The position numbers and the translations under genes were made by a program. From contig CM049308.1 of NCBI GenBank assembly GCA_026874595.1, positions 42,353,327-42,417,326 on the forward strand: DNA of 64,000 nucleotides, written 5' to 3'. The DNA is from Sipunculus nudus. Its lineage: Eukaryota > Annelida > Sipuncula > Golfingiida > Sipunculidae. This document shows, in pieces, positions 26,357 to 37,989 of this stretch (the first letter of the stretch is position 1; every line of letters starts with the position of its first letter). The notes beneath the pieces were generated by a model. It was given only the letters and a program-made list of their open reading frames with translations. It was not told where the DNA came from and did no database searches.

Positions 26357-26827
26357 TCAGTTCGTTTCCCCTGAGCTTCTACAGGAGCTGCCCTCTGCCG
26401 GCTTTACAGTCAAGCCTGAAACCTTCTCCTTCCTCCAACGATTCATACTGAATCGCGAGGCTAATGGTTCTATCCAGACTGAACGGGCCATAGAGATCGT
26501 TATTTTAGTGTCATTGCTAAAACTTGGGTATGCCCTCTGAGCCAGTCGAGATACTTCGCCCCTATAATCATTTAGCGTTTCCCTCGAGCTTCTCCTACGC
26601 TCGTGACATATCGCTTCGGAGACATGTAGCCTACAGACAGGCAGCGAGTTGCACGGCTTTCTCGGCCATTCCATTCCGCAATCGTTTCGAAATGAATTTC
26701 GAAATCCGCCCACTCTACGCGTTCGCCATCGAACTTTAAGGTCTCTTTTTGTTTCTTTTTTTTTGGGGGGGGGGGGGGAGGGGGGGTCTTTCACACTCTG
26801 AGCCCGGGATAATGACATCCTAGGCAC
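26357..26827 (-). pseudogene. Ty3/Gypsy Gag relic
   Basis: The frame includes RRRSSRETLNDYRGEVSRLA followed by QRAYP. This ESL-x-DY/F-x-x-E-[VIL]-x-RL-x-x-RAYP pattern is typical of the retrotransposon Gag capsid. Upstream in a different frame (about 26740-26650) the strand reads LKFDGERVEWADFEIHFETI, the capsid segment normally found before it. The two are out of frame and separated by stops, so frameshifts have disrupted the gene. The 5' part of the frame crosses a T-run and G-tract at 26748-26786 and is not meaningful. Confidence 0.65.
26765..26786. repeat. G-tract (14 + 7 nt)
   Basis: G14, a single A, then G7, directly after a T-run, inside the Gypsy relic. Confidence 0.95.
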
Positions 26828-27080
26828 TGGTGTTATATAGCTCTCATGCTGTTCTTACTACTGGTGCCGGTGTCTGAATAAGTGGCCCTGATGCCCAAGA
26901 ACGGGTTTACATACTGCCTGGTTGACACTGAATCCATTAGGCTTGGGAGTGTTGGGCTCCATATTCCAAAACCTGTCTGATCCACAGTAATGTATAACTC
27001 ATCATGCTCCCACTGGCCATAAAATGTACGCTTCTGCCGACTTCCTATGTCTAAATAAAACATTTTCCGGGGGTACATGC

Positions 27081-27418
27081 CTCGAATATTTCCTGGATGT
27101 GCGTTATACTAAGCTTTTTCACAGCAGGTTTATGAAAGGGTGGGGGTTCTGAGGCGAGAAACAGAACTAAACTTTAATGCAACAAAGTAAAACTAAGCTT
27201 AACAGCTTTCAAACAGCAACTTCACAGCGGACTGCTGCAAATTCTGTATCTGGCGTTCTTCTGTCGTCTCGAGTACACTGGCTCGAGTCTATACTAGACT
27301 GGTACCTGCTCCTTCACCTTGTCGCAAATACCTAAATTCATTACAAGCTAAAGTAAGTCGGCTTTTCACAACCAGGGAATAACAATACGATTCTCAAAAA
27401 GATGATACCAACGAATAT
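27081..27418. other. Unassigned, possibly 5' end of the Gypsy relic
   Basis: No frame or LTR boundary can be supported. Composition is similar to the adjacent relic. Confidence 0.35.
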
Positions 27419-27702
27419 GCCTAATTTATAGCCTATTGAGATGTGACTGGTATTCTGATAGTCAGGCCTAATTTATAGCCTATTGTGATGTGACTGGTAT
27501 TCTGATAGTCAGGCCTAATTCATAGCCTATTGTGATGTGACTGGTATTCTGATAGTCAGGCCTAATTTATAGCCTGTTGTGATGTGACTGGTATTCTGAT
27601 AGTCAGGCCTAATTTATAGCCTATTGTGATGTGACTGGTATTCTGATAGTCAGGCCTAATTTATAGCCTATTGTGATGTGACTGGTATTCTGATAGTCAG
27701 GC
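27419..27702. repeat. 47-bp minisatellite, 6 copies
   Basis: Units of exactly 47 bp with gtgatgtgactggtattctg recur at about 27438, 27485, 27532, 27579, 27626 and 27673. Only a handful of substitutions separate them, so the expansion is recent and probably polymorphic. Confidence 0.97.
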
Positions 27703-28640
27703 CATATTGTCAAACCGATTGTAGTTGTCCGCGTACAGTCGAGCCAGCCTATGGACACATTTCACCGACATGCCAAAATCAAAACCTTGACAAAACGAAC
27801 AAGGATGATATTCCTAATGGGCCATTGACGATGTGTGCTTGTATGATAACATTTCATGTAACATTTGGATTTTGATATGTAAATAAGCGGGATTATTTTA
27901 TTGAAACGATATTTTTGTTGATTTTTTAGAAAATTTATTTCTGGTTGCTGAAAGTATACTTGATGTGTTAATCCAAATATGAAAGGTAGACCTACAATAG
28001 TATCAACACCATTAACACAATATCAGCAAATCCATTCAGGGTTCACGATTGATATAATGGATTACACTTAAAAAGATAATCAATTACACTTTATAACCAA
28101 CTTGTTTTAACTTAATGATTTATTTTGCATCATAGCCATATTGACATAGGATTTTTTAAAGTAATTTTAAGGATTTTATGCCAAGCCAAGTCGCGCCACT
28201 AAAGTGCTGACAAAAGTAAGCGATGTTTGGTCATCCTGCTGGTTCATACTCTTGTGAACAAACATGTTGCCCCCTGATACATGAACTGATGGACCTAGTA
28301 CGTCGAAACAACGGATCTTGTCAGCCATTATTTGAATCTTCACGTGCACGTACAGTTACACTAAACGAGACAAGCTATCTTAGGGAAGAGCGATCCTGTA
28401 AGCATTAACTTTCAGGTCAGCCCTGATAAATCAATCTAGCTTCTGGAGGAAGCAAAGGCCAATCATTCCATCAGCTCTTGTGCGAACCTTGCACCATTCT
28501 TAAGTAATAATTCTCAGATATGAAAATACTAGCAGCTGGTCGTTAGAGCCTTCAACATGGGGCTGATTGCTCTGGCAAAAAAAATATGACTTAAGAATTA
28601 GTTGGACTTTTGTCACTTCTTTCATGAGTTGGTGAGTATG
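27703..28640. other. Unassigned AT-rich sequence
   Basis: Short frames only, for example a 61-codon plus frame at 28223-28408 without motif or splice context. Confidence 0.45.
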
Positions 28641-29020
28641 AATATTTGAAACATCATAAGCATATTGGGCAGTTTTTCACGTTTGCTGAATTCACTTTTT
28701 TTCCTACGAAAAATCAGCAGTTTTGACGCACATTTGATGCAGATTTTCAGCAGGTTGCTGGAGCAGTGTTTTCAGCAGATCTGCAGCAGGTATTCAGTAC
28801 AGGTACAGCATATGCTGTATATGTGCTCCAAGGCCTATGGATTATATGCTGAAAGTCTACTCCCCGACCTATCATATATAATCTTGTATTGAGCAGCAGA
28901 TTTTGAGCAGTGATTCAGCACAAAATGAGCGGTTCCAATTATTTAAATTAGTGCTCCAATGGAACAGGTCTACTTGCATATTAGAAGCAGGTTTTCAGCA
29001 GTTCTTCAGTAGAACCTGAG
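28641..29020. repeat. Degenerate gcag-rich precursor region of the 23-bp array
   Basis: The words ttcagcag, gagcag and cagcagat recur irregularly and grade into the regular array at about 29020, suggesting an old decayed part of the same tandem repeat. Confidence 0.55.
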
Positions 29021-29850
29021 CAGTTTGCTCTCCTGGAGCAGACCTATGTGGTCCCCTTGAGCTGTGCTCTCCTCGAACAGGCCTGTGTACTCTCCTGGAT
29101 CAAACTTGTATGCACTCCTGGAGCAGTGCTCTCCTCGAACACGCCTGTGTGCTTTCCTCAAGCAGAACTGTGTGCCCTCCTGGAGCAGACCTGTATGCTC
29201 TCCTGGAGCAGACCTGTGTGCTCACCTGGCGCAGACCTGTGTGCTCTCCTGGCGCAGACCTGTGTGCTCTCTTGGCGCAGACCTGTGTGCTCTCCTTAAG
29301 CAGACATGTGTGCTCTCCTGAAGCAGACCTGTGTGCTCTCCTGGAGCAGACCTGTGTGCTCTCCTGAACAAGACCTGTGTGCTCCCCAGAAGCAGAACGG
29401 TGGCTTTCCTGAAGCAGACCTGTGTCCTCTTCTGGAGCAGATCTGTGTGCTCTCGTGAAGCAGACATGTGTGCTCTTCTGGCGCAGACCTGTGTGCTCTC
29501 GTGAAGCAGACCTGTGTGCTCTCCTGGAGCAGACCTGTGTGCTCTCCGGGAGCAGACCTGTACGTGTGCTCTCCCGAAGCAGACCTGTTTGCTCTCCTGA
29601 AGCAGACCTGTGTGCTCTCAAGGAGCAGACCTGTACGTGTGCTCTCCCGAAGCAGACCTGTTTGCTCCCTAGCAGCAGACCTGTACGTGTGCTCTCCTGA
29701 AACAGAACTGTACGTGTGCTCTCCTGAAGCAGACCTGTACGTGTGCTCTCCTGGAGCAGACCTGTGGGCTCTCCTTGAGCACACCTGTGTTTTTCCTGAC
29801 CTAGTGCTCTCCTGCAGCAAGACCTCTGTGCTCTCTTGAAGCAGACCCGT
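29021..29850. repeat. 23-bp minisatellite, about 35 copies
   Basis: Units read gcagacctgtgtgctctcct plus three bases. A 26-bp variant with gtacgtgtgctctcc is interspersed at 29550-29760. A 23-bp period gives a 23-residue repeat over three phases, and both strands happen to lack stops. This yields overlapping 80-190 codon frames on both strands (minus-strand core HRSAPGEHTGLLQES). Simultaneous openness of both strands argues against real coding. Confidence 0.95.
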
Positions 29851-30577
29851 GTTTATAGTCAAGTTAAAAAGTGACCATATACATATATTAGTGTGCTTCC
29901 ATGTAAATTTATGATGAGGTGCAGGACAGAAAATCTATGCCAAGGACACAACGTTTTAAAGAGCTTTAGATACTGATTATGTTATTAGAATGTAAAGTGT
30001 AGGATATAATCACTGTTTAATAATTTACATGTCATAAAGATCTAAATTTGAAAATGGACCAGGTTTGAATTGCATACAAACAGGATATCTTCCCTCTGGA
30101 TTGTAGGGTGGACACAGAAATGGATTCAACTCCAGATCTGCCTAAATTCGGAAATATTAGCCATGGTGAGAAAGTGGAAAACTGACACTTTTGTGAGCTT
30201 TCGGTGAGTGGTATTTCGGGAAAGTATATTCGAATTTTAACAAAAACACTTAACCGTTTTAAAGTGTAAAGTCTGACTCTTTGTGTGGAAAACGTTTGCT
30301 ATACACTAAAATAAGTTTAAATGGACCAGACTTATAAAAAACGTATAAAAGACTGTGCATCAGTATTTTGTGGTAAATAAACCTTTTGGACAATGTGTCA
30401 TCTTATATAGGCCTATAATGATTTCTTTTCAAAATACCACAAAACGCACATAAATGGCCAACCTTCACCGGAAAGCACAGAGCGCATTGGAAGTCTCAGC
30501 AAGTCCCTTGTTATTCAATACTCATACACTCAAGTAGACCTGAGTAATTTGAAAAGCCCAGCACTACAGTTGGCGAG
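29851..30577. other. Unassigned, upstream of the 30.6-kb exon
   Basis: AT-rich. It may hold the promoter and 5' UTR of the candidate exon at 30578, but no recognisable core element was found. Confidence 0.4.
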
Positions 30578-30755
30578 ATGGCAAACGGCTCATTGCCAAA
30601 TCATCAATCTATAACACGGTGCCCACCACCATCAAGATGTTTCAAAGCAGTACCAAAGATAAATAAAATGCAACCATCGCGTGCGGATATTGCTAACGAG
30701 GGACTCTCATTCATGCCAAATGGTCACCCTAGCTGGAATATGTCAGCACATTATG
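30578..30755 (+). CDS. Candidate first coding exon, unrecognised protein
   Basis: An ATG in good context (gcgagATGg) opens 59 codons plus one base up to a strong donor (ttatg|gtgagt) at 30756. The frame continues to 31051, but the part after the donor is hydrophobic and AT-rich like an intron. The peptide contains PPPSRCFKAVPKINK and LSFMPNGHPSWNMSAHY, rich in Pro, Asn and Ser with no transmembrane segment or signal peptide. I do not recognise the family and found no second exon. Confidence 0.4.
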
Positions 30756-33352
30756 GTGAGTTTGCACTGATAACCGTACTTTTAAGATTGAACCCCTCTA
30801 CCAGACTCATCCTCGTCACAGAGGTAGACCTATACCTACTCCTGAAACCTGTGCTGCCGAACATTCGGTATTACCATTGGGGTAAAATAAACTATAATTA
30901 TAACTTCATGGTTTCCCCTACTGATATATCTGATACACTCACTGAAGTCTCAAAATCCCCACAACACGTATATTCCTTTACAATTTTTTATGGCTTAGAT
31001 ATAATGTTCATTTTGGGAGCATTTTTCTTAAATTTCGTTCTCAGGTTTTAAAACAATCCTCAGTTTCTTTGAGGACAAAGCTTTATAAAACCTGTTCAGT
31101 ATGTGTTAAGCTGGTTGTTTTACTGCATGGCCGAATCACAAATCCGTGATATAAGGGAGTTTTTTTCTGTCACGAGGGTATTATTTTCAAGACCGTTTTA
31201 TTGTCTCTTTAAAAAAAATCACCCAGTCTGGAAATATCCAGGTTTAAAACCAGCTTGACAATCCAGTTCAGGTGAACAGACAGAGAATATTGTCCATGAC
31301 ATTCAAATTTGGCTAAAAAAAAAACTTGGTAAAAAACATCGACTGGCATTCAATGACATTCACCCTTAACTTGGCTTCTTGATCATTGATACAGCCAGCG
31401 ACTAGATGATTCCAGATAGATGCGTGGTAATATATGAAAATACATCCTCTACTGGAAACATAATACTTTTTTTAAACCTCATACCGAATTGTTATACATT
31501 TGAAATGTGTCGCACAGACAATAAAAGGCGTATGCGTATATATATATAGACGCCTTACAGTCATCCCCCCCCCCCCCCACTCCCTCGACCCTTGAAGATA
31601 AATTGACGCCACTATGTAGTTTAACATCTCCAAAATAGCCGAAAGATCTGTCCGAATTTCGAATGATTATTTTTCATAGGCCAAAACATGATATATCAGT
31701 GCCAGTTCATGGGGTATGAACTAAATGACTTGCCTATTAGAGCCATAGGGTGGGGTCTTCACCCTAGGCCCACTACCAGGACAAGTTACCATATCCCATA
31801 CCCCCACCTCCCCCCCCCCCCCCCCCCCCTTCCACTCTGACCCCTAGGGCCGCTTACTTTATCATACGGGCATTTATGGGTAAGTCAAATTACACTGCAT
31901 TCTACACACACCAGTTCTGTCTATGAAGTTTTATCACAGTTTCAATAGATCTTTACCCTGTGCGGAGGTTGATTATATTGTAGGAGAGGTGTATCTATAT
32001 TAAGGGTATATGTTATATTCTACACCATCAGAACAAGTGAGGGTAAAGGGATCTAGGGTCACATGTTGTTCAGAGTAATGACAATGTAACTGCATGGGTA
32101 GGTTAGTGTTTTTTTTTTCAGAATAGAGCTTGGCTCCGCCGCAAGCCGAATTGACAAGGTCATGGTGATCAGATCAAGCCGAGAAGAGTTTATATCAGTC
32201 AAGTTTTAAGTAGATGAGAACCGATTTTGTACAGCTCAGTGTGGCTTGAGATAATATTAATACAAAAAGATAAATCTTTTACAATTAAAACAGTCCAAAA
32301 CATATACAGACTAATACAAACTGAAGAACAACATTTATAATAATGTCCAGGTTTTGTTATTTTTTGTTGGTTGTCGATGATAAGAAAGGGTGTGTAAGAA
32401 TGTGTTGACTTATAAAACCATCAGGATAAACAAAACTTGATATTTAATAAAAACTAGTTAAATGTAAAATGGATGCAATATGTCACACGCAATATGGATA
32501 ACTTGTTTAATTAAATCGGGTATAGCCTACTTTGTAACACCGTCAAATGAATATTGTTTCAGGTCAGTTTAAACCAGCCGACATCTTGCAAGCCGAGTCG
32601 AGCCATGAAACTCGCCGTCAGCCGTCTTTTTTTGTCAAAGCCAGTCGCATTTGTGTAGAAAACGGCTCAGGGCTCTATTTCAGAAACGCGTAAACGAATG
32701 TTAACAGCAGAATGACCAGAGCTGACGAGCAGCATTTCACGTCACTCCGAAATGGCCGTGTTTGATAGCAAGACAGAATGATGATTTAGTGGAAGGACTT
32801 TGAGTACAGAGGATCAGACGAGAATGGGAGGCTGATGAATAATATAGGCCTAAGCAAAGAGATCCCGATACCCCTATCTAATTACACTGTCTCTACTTTG
32901 TCTTTGTCGATATTAAGATCAGTTAAAGATCGGTTGCCATTGTTCTAGTAGCGTCGGCTTCATAACACTTGGATCATGCCGAAGTCAGCGTCCCCAGTGA
33001 TCTTGGACTTAATCCAGCGTAGTGATCCGCCGGTATTCCTATTAGTAAATGGCTCTCTTTAGAATATCAACCGCGATATTCTAATTGTATGCACACTGCA
33101 ATCGTGACACAACAGCAATAAAACAAATGCAGGGAGAGACAGGAAGAAAGTGGTGGCCCTGAATGCAATATCATTCCGGTGCTGGGAGTGCTTGTTTATT
33201 TGTGCCCTGGGAAATCTGTGTGGACTCACAGGAGGTTGCCATGGCAAATAAAAATGTTGTAATACAGTAAGGTGGTTTAAGCCAAACGATGGGGTGTACA
33301 TGGAAAACGAAGGTAGAAAGCTTATTTTGGTATCACTTGAAGCGCAGATTAC
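30756..33352. other. Unassigned, with two C-tracts
   Basis: C14 at 31565-31578 and C19 at 31810-31828. The rest is AT-rich with short random frames. It could be an intron of the 30.6-kb exon or of the 33.4-kb minus-strand exon. Confidence 0.45.
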
Positions 33353-33434
33353 CTTGCCCAAAACCCACTCAAATCCGCTGTTGGGGTCATTTGTATTAGA
33401 GCCCTCTGATTTATCAATGAATGTGACACGCCAC
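33353..33434 (-). CDS. Candidate internal coding exon, unrecognised protein
   Basis: On the minus strand an acceptor (ttatcatcacag) precedes 33434 and a donor (gcaag|gtaatc) follows 33353. The 82 bp hold one base plus 27 codons, WRVTFIDKSEGSNTNDPNSG followed by FEWVLGK, ending at a codon boundary. Sequence on both sides in the same frame looks intronic even though the frame stays open (33059-33490). The composition looks protein-like, but I cannot assign a family. Confidence 0.35.
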
Positions 33435-36400
33435 CTGTGATGATAATTAAGCTTATTTAAACTGTTTTTCCAAGGTTGTGCATATGTCACAGAGGTCTAG
33501 CTGTATTTTCATTCTGCTGAATAGATTTCATTTGTCAATCATATATTTCTTCGCATGTTATTTTGAATTTGGCCCATTGTTAAATAGATATTTTTTCTAA
33601 CGATCCATCTGTATATCTTCATATGCTTTCAAATTGCCTATTGAAAATTATTTCTATTATTTCTCAGTATTCTCAGAAACCTGTTAATATTACGTTGTAA
33701 GTTTTCAGCGTATTTAAACTCTAAACCGGTCATTAATGTTGTCATCGTCATATATAAAGTAAATATTTATCTTTGATTTTTTTCATAATACATTAAAAAT
33801 CCGCAGAACTTCCAAGTGCTGTTTACATTTCCATATGCAAAATACTAAACTTTTGGGATGTGCTTCAATCGTTTATATTCCTGATCAATTTCACGAAAAG
33901 ATATTTAGTAGATATATTCGTAGATAGGATGGAAAAAAATTAAAATACTCTTTACAAATTAAAACGTTAATATTTAACTTAAACAATGAATATGAAGGAT
34001 ATACTTGAACCATATATATAATTATAGTAAAAAATATTCTCAGGATTATATATGATAATAGACTTCATTCCGTATTGAAAAATATGAAAAGCATACACAT
34101 TTGAAAATGTTGCATTAAAATGCAGAGTTGTATCTCCGCCTTTGATTTATGTATATAAAATACAAGCTCGACATTGGCAAAATTGTGCACCAGACAGTAA
34201 CAGTACAGCAGGACACAATGTTTTACTGTACCCAAAGCATTTAATGGAATCACCCTTTTTCAACAATACGTTTGAACATATTACACGGGTTTACAAATTG
34301 TTTTATATTTTGACATTTTAAACAAAGTTAGTCCTTTGCTATTATATGGCACTTCCCGTATACATGGCAGAACTTTAGAATAACTGCTGACATAAATAAC
34401 GGAACCATGCAGGCACGCTTGTTTGGTGGTTATTATACTTATTATACTATTAAACTATATATAAATTCCTTTCCATCCAGTTTAAGAGGCAGCACACACA
34501 CGCACATGCACTATCACACACAGATATATTTATATATATTATTTTATGCATGGTTAATTGGTAATCAATAAATGTTGATTCAAATTATGACTCAAGAGCT
34601 CGATGTATAAGAAAATAAGCGTCTAGAATCCCATACGGGCGGGAGCTATAGATACATGCCCAATAACTCAAATGACTAAAGATTACTGTTGCTTTTAGTC
34701 AGCAACACTCTTCCCCCGCCGTAAAATGTTTAAGCTTCATAGACATCTGCAATAATATGTGCATTTTCTCACGCCATTATTACATTGTAGATGAACACGT
34801 TTTTCTAGCTAAACTGTCCCGGCACACAGCTTCAATTCACACGTATCTCCAGTTCACCAGTTTTATACGCTGTTTTGGTTATGTATATGAGCAAACACAG
34901 CCCATGTGCGTTTGTCTACCATAACAGGACTGCGTGGCCAGAGGTCCGATCTTGTGCATACACAAATTCCAAACAAGGAGAAGTGACAGGAAAGAAGAAT
35001 AACAGAAGAAACATCGGTTGGATGCATGAAATATCACGCGCTATGGCCACCAGGTGGCGTGACCGCCCTGTTTGTATTTTGCACCACTTCACCACTTGTG
35101 TACATGGAAATAATTATGGTTCAAAGATCAGAATGAAATACTGGCAGATAACATAATATTTTAAGGAGAAAAGCACAATAAGGATATGTAGTGGTTAATA
35201 CCATATGTGTATATTTAACATACCAGGTATGTGAATATAGGTCTCTTCATTATAAACCAATCTAGACAATCCAAAAATGTTCAGAGAAAACAATGCGTGC
35301 CTTAGTATATGTAAAAAATTCCAAAATTAAAATGTCCAGAGAGAACAATGCGTGCCTAACGACATGTAAAAGCATTCCAAAGATAACCTCTCGTCCCTGT
35401 TTACAAGTTTTATGTTTCGGTCGCAGTGTTTTTTTTTTTTTTTTGTTTTTTTTTTTTTTTTTTGTTTTTTGTTTTTTTTTTAATTTTCTAAAACCATTTT
35501 AAAACAAGCTGAAAGAAATGTCTAAACTGAATACAAAAATTGGCACCATGCTTGTATGAAGGCGAAGAACAAAAATGCATAGGGTGTCATATTTTTACAA
35601 ACAAAATTTACTCAGAACGAATTCGCAACATATGCTCCTACACTACAAGGGGGCTGTCAGCTGCAAACGCAGTTCTCTGCACCAGCTTTTTATTACGCGG
35701 GGTTTATATTTTATAGAAAGCGCATAAATATTAAAAATGTTCCACTAGAGAAAATAAGCAGCTACTTCCTAACTATTAACGTGGCCTTCCCCGCGAATGT
35801 CTAACAGCCGTACCCCTTCGAAGAACTGATATGAGATCGTTCGAAATTGCTCTACACCCCGAAAATTTTCATTTTCCATTAGGCCTTATTAATGGCCCGC
35901 ATTTATGCATAGCAGCTATTCGGCAATATTCGGAAAAGTGCCTTCTCGGGCTATGCAATTGAGTTGAAATGAACCAGTGACATGACGTGTCGTCACTGTT
36001 ACCGTCGTTACCAATTCGGGTACATGAGTATCCATATTTGTTCTGTCACCTGAACCAGCCCTCGGGGGCTGACAGGAATGAAAACGAACGCTTAAATGAA
36101 CCTTTGACGATCATTTAACAGACGGTTTAACGAAGATTTGGCGACAACACGTGGTAATCATTCAATTTTTTTTTTGGAGGGGGGGGGGGGTATTTTTTCA
36201 CAACGGCGGTAAATAGCATATTCACAACGATATTCAATACAACGAACTAATTCCCATTGGATAAACATGTTCATTATAACGAGACTAGACTGGACTGATA
36301 TGTTTCATGATCGTCTAAGGGAAACAAGTAAATTAACAACACTTAAAGCACTTCTGTATTTTTTAGCAGGGGTCAAGTATTCTAAAAGTCTGGATTCGGG

Positions 36401-37328
36401 TTTTCAGTGACATAAAATAATAAACATTTTAGGAATATAGCCTAACTCCGGGCATTTATCACAAACCCTGTCCAATGTTCTGAATAATATTTTGGTTTAT
36501 AATCGGGGAATTGTAATTGTTTGAAGTGAGTGGTTATTTATCATACATGTCATTACGTACGGTCCAAGTAATGTCAAGTTCATAGGATTAACAAAACTCG
36601 AATTATTGAACGAGAAGATAATACCAAAAGTTTCGAGTTACGCTGGAAGGATATAGTCACCATAAGACACCATGAGTCATTGGCGCACTAGACAGAGGTC
36701 CTGTGGATCTTTTGTTACGAGCTTCTTTTAGTTCATTAAATTTTTTTTAAAAGAAAATATTTGCATGATTCCGTGAATATTGGATCAGACCTTGTGAAAT
36801 TAAATGACGACCAATAAGGACAAGCGCTAGCAATATTTTTCCGGGCCTTCTGTAAATTATCACGTATAAAGCTAAAGACAAAGTCCGGTAGTCCTGCATG
36901 CGCTTTTTTATACTTTATAGTAATGTATAATTATATACCTAATTTGATAAAAACAAATATACTAGTATATATAGACAAAGGATTGAAAAAAATCTGCAAT
37001 TTGTATCAATGTATATTTTAACATTCCTGGGCCTCAAATCATATAGTTGGGTCTTCTGGAGTACTTCCGTGTCCTTTCACGGTAGATTTGACTTCTATGA
37101 AGGTTAATTTATAAATTTTGCGAGGGTGTCCCTGTCCAAAGTGTGGTTGGGTTCCTTGAGATTAAATTCCAAAATGGCCGCTCTCCAGCATTTTTTAATT
37201 TACTTTTCAATGGTTTGGTCTGCAGTACTTTTCAGTATATGCATTCTGGGCTAGGTTTTTATAATGGTATCATTAATTCAGCCGCCGCTGAATATATTTC
37301 ACACAAAGAGGTATTAATAAGACCAAAA
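33435..37328. other. Unassigned AT-rich sequence
   Basis: Contains a T-rich tract at 35430-35482, G12 at 36179-36190, a short CA-rich stretch near 34495 and a CTCF-like match at 35046-35058. Several 60-90 codon frames are present, none with a motif or splice pair I could support. Confidence 0.5.
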
Positions 37329-37714
37329 GATAAACCATGGATGATGAATTAACTTTAAGATAAACCATTAATGACGAATTTACTTTAAGATAAACCATGG
37401 ATGACGAATTAACTTTAAGATAAACCATGGATGACGAATTAACTTTAAGATAAACCATGGATGACGAATTTACTTTAAGATAAAGCATGGATGACGAATT
37501 TACTTAAAGATAAACCATGGATGACGAATTAACTTTAAAATAGACATGGATGACGAATTAACTTTAAGATAAACCATGGATGGCGAATTTACTTTAAGAT
37601 AAACCATAGATGACGAATTAACTTTAAAATAAACCATGGATAATGAATTTACTTTAAGATAAACCATGGATGACGAATTAACTTTAAGATAAACCATGGA
37701 TGAAGAATTAACTT
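37329..37714. repeat. 30-bp minisatellite, 13 copies
   Basis: Units read gataaaccatggatgacgaa then ttaactttaa. Thirteen copies can be counted, with a few 1-bp indels near 37550. Because 30 is divisible by three, the minus strand reads a 10-residue repeat (MVYLKVNSSS); this is not a gene. Confidence 0.95.
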
Positions 37715-37764
37715 TTTGAAAACGGTTATGTTTAATAAGGATAAGCATGATGTATAGATAAAGA

Positions 37765-37784
37765 CCCCCCCCCCCCCCCCCCCC
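37765..37784. repeat. C20 homopolymer tract
   Basis: Twenty consecutive C residues, 50 bp after the 30-bp array. Confidence 0.97.
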
Positions 37785-37989
37785 AACCTCAGGAATTACG
37801 GAAATTCCATCTTTATGCAAATTATAAATGCGCTGGTGGAAATTAAAACATTCATAATTTACACATAATTATGTTAAAAGTAAGTATTTACTCCAACAGA
37901 AAGAAGTCAATACGGCATTACTTAATAATTTTCACATGTAACGTAGAAACAAATCATCAAGATTTGCTTATATTTCAGCCGTGCGGTGC

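Larger units (their letters stand above)
24740..27080 (-). mobile_element. Decayed Ty3/Gypsy retrotransposon, gag-pro region
   Basis: A series of minus-strand frame fragments (27078-26833, 26827-26357, 26332-26066, about 26022-25850, 25829-25551, about 25510-25330, 24948-24739) runs in the order gag, protease, linker. The frames change repeatedly and contain stops. Codon use and the CpG-rich composition differ from the AT-rich surroundings. No reverse transcriptase, RNase H or integrase was found downstream, and no LTR pair was seen, so it is an internal fragment. The SINE at 24595-24700 lies at its 3' edge. Confidence 0.65.

Noticed and set aside
26524-26739. 71-codon plus-strand frame in the Gypsy region
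   Set aside because: It is the antisense shadow of the decayed Gag.
29100-29862. 173 and 188 codon minus-strand frames as genes
   Set aside because: Both strands are open and all frames follow the 23-bp period.
37273-37820. Minus-strand MVYLKVNSSS repeat protein
   Set aside because: It is the 30-bp minisatellite read in frame, with indels and a poly-C tract inside the second frame.
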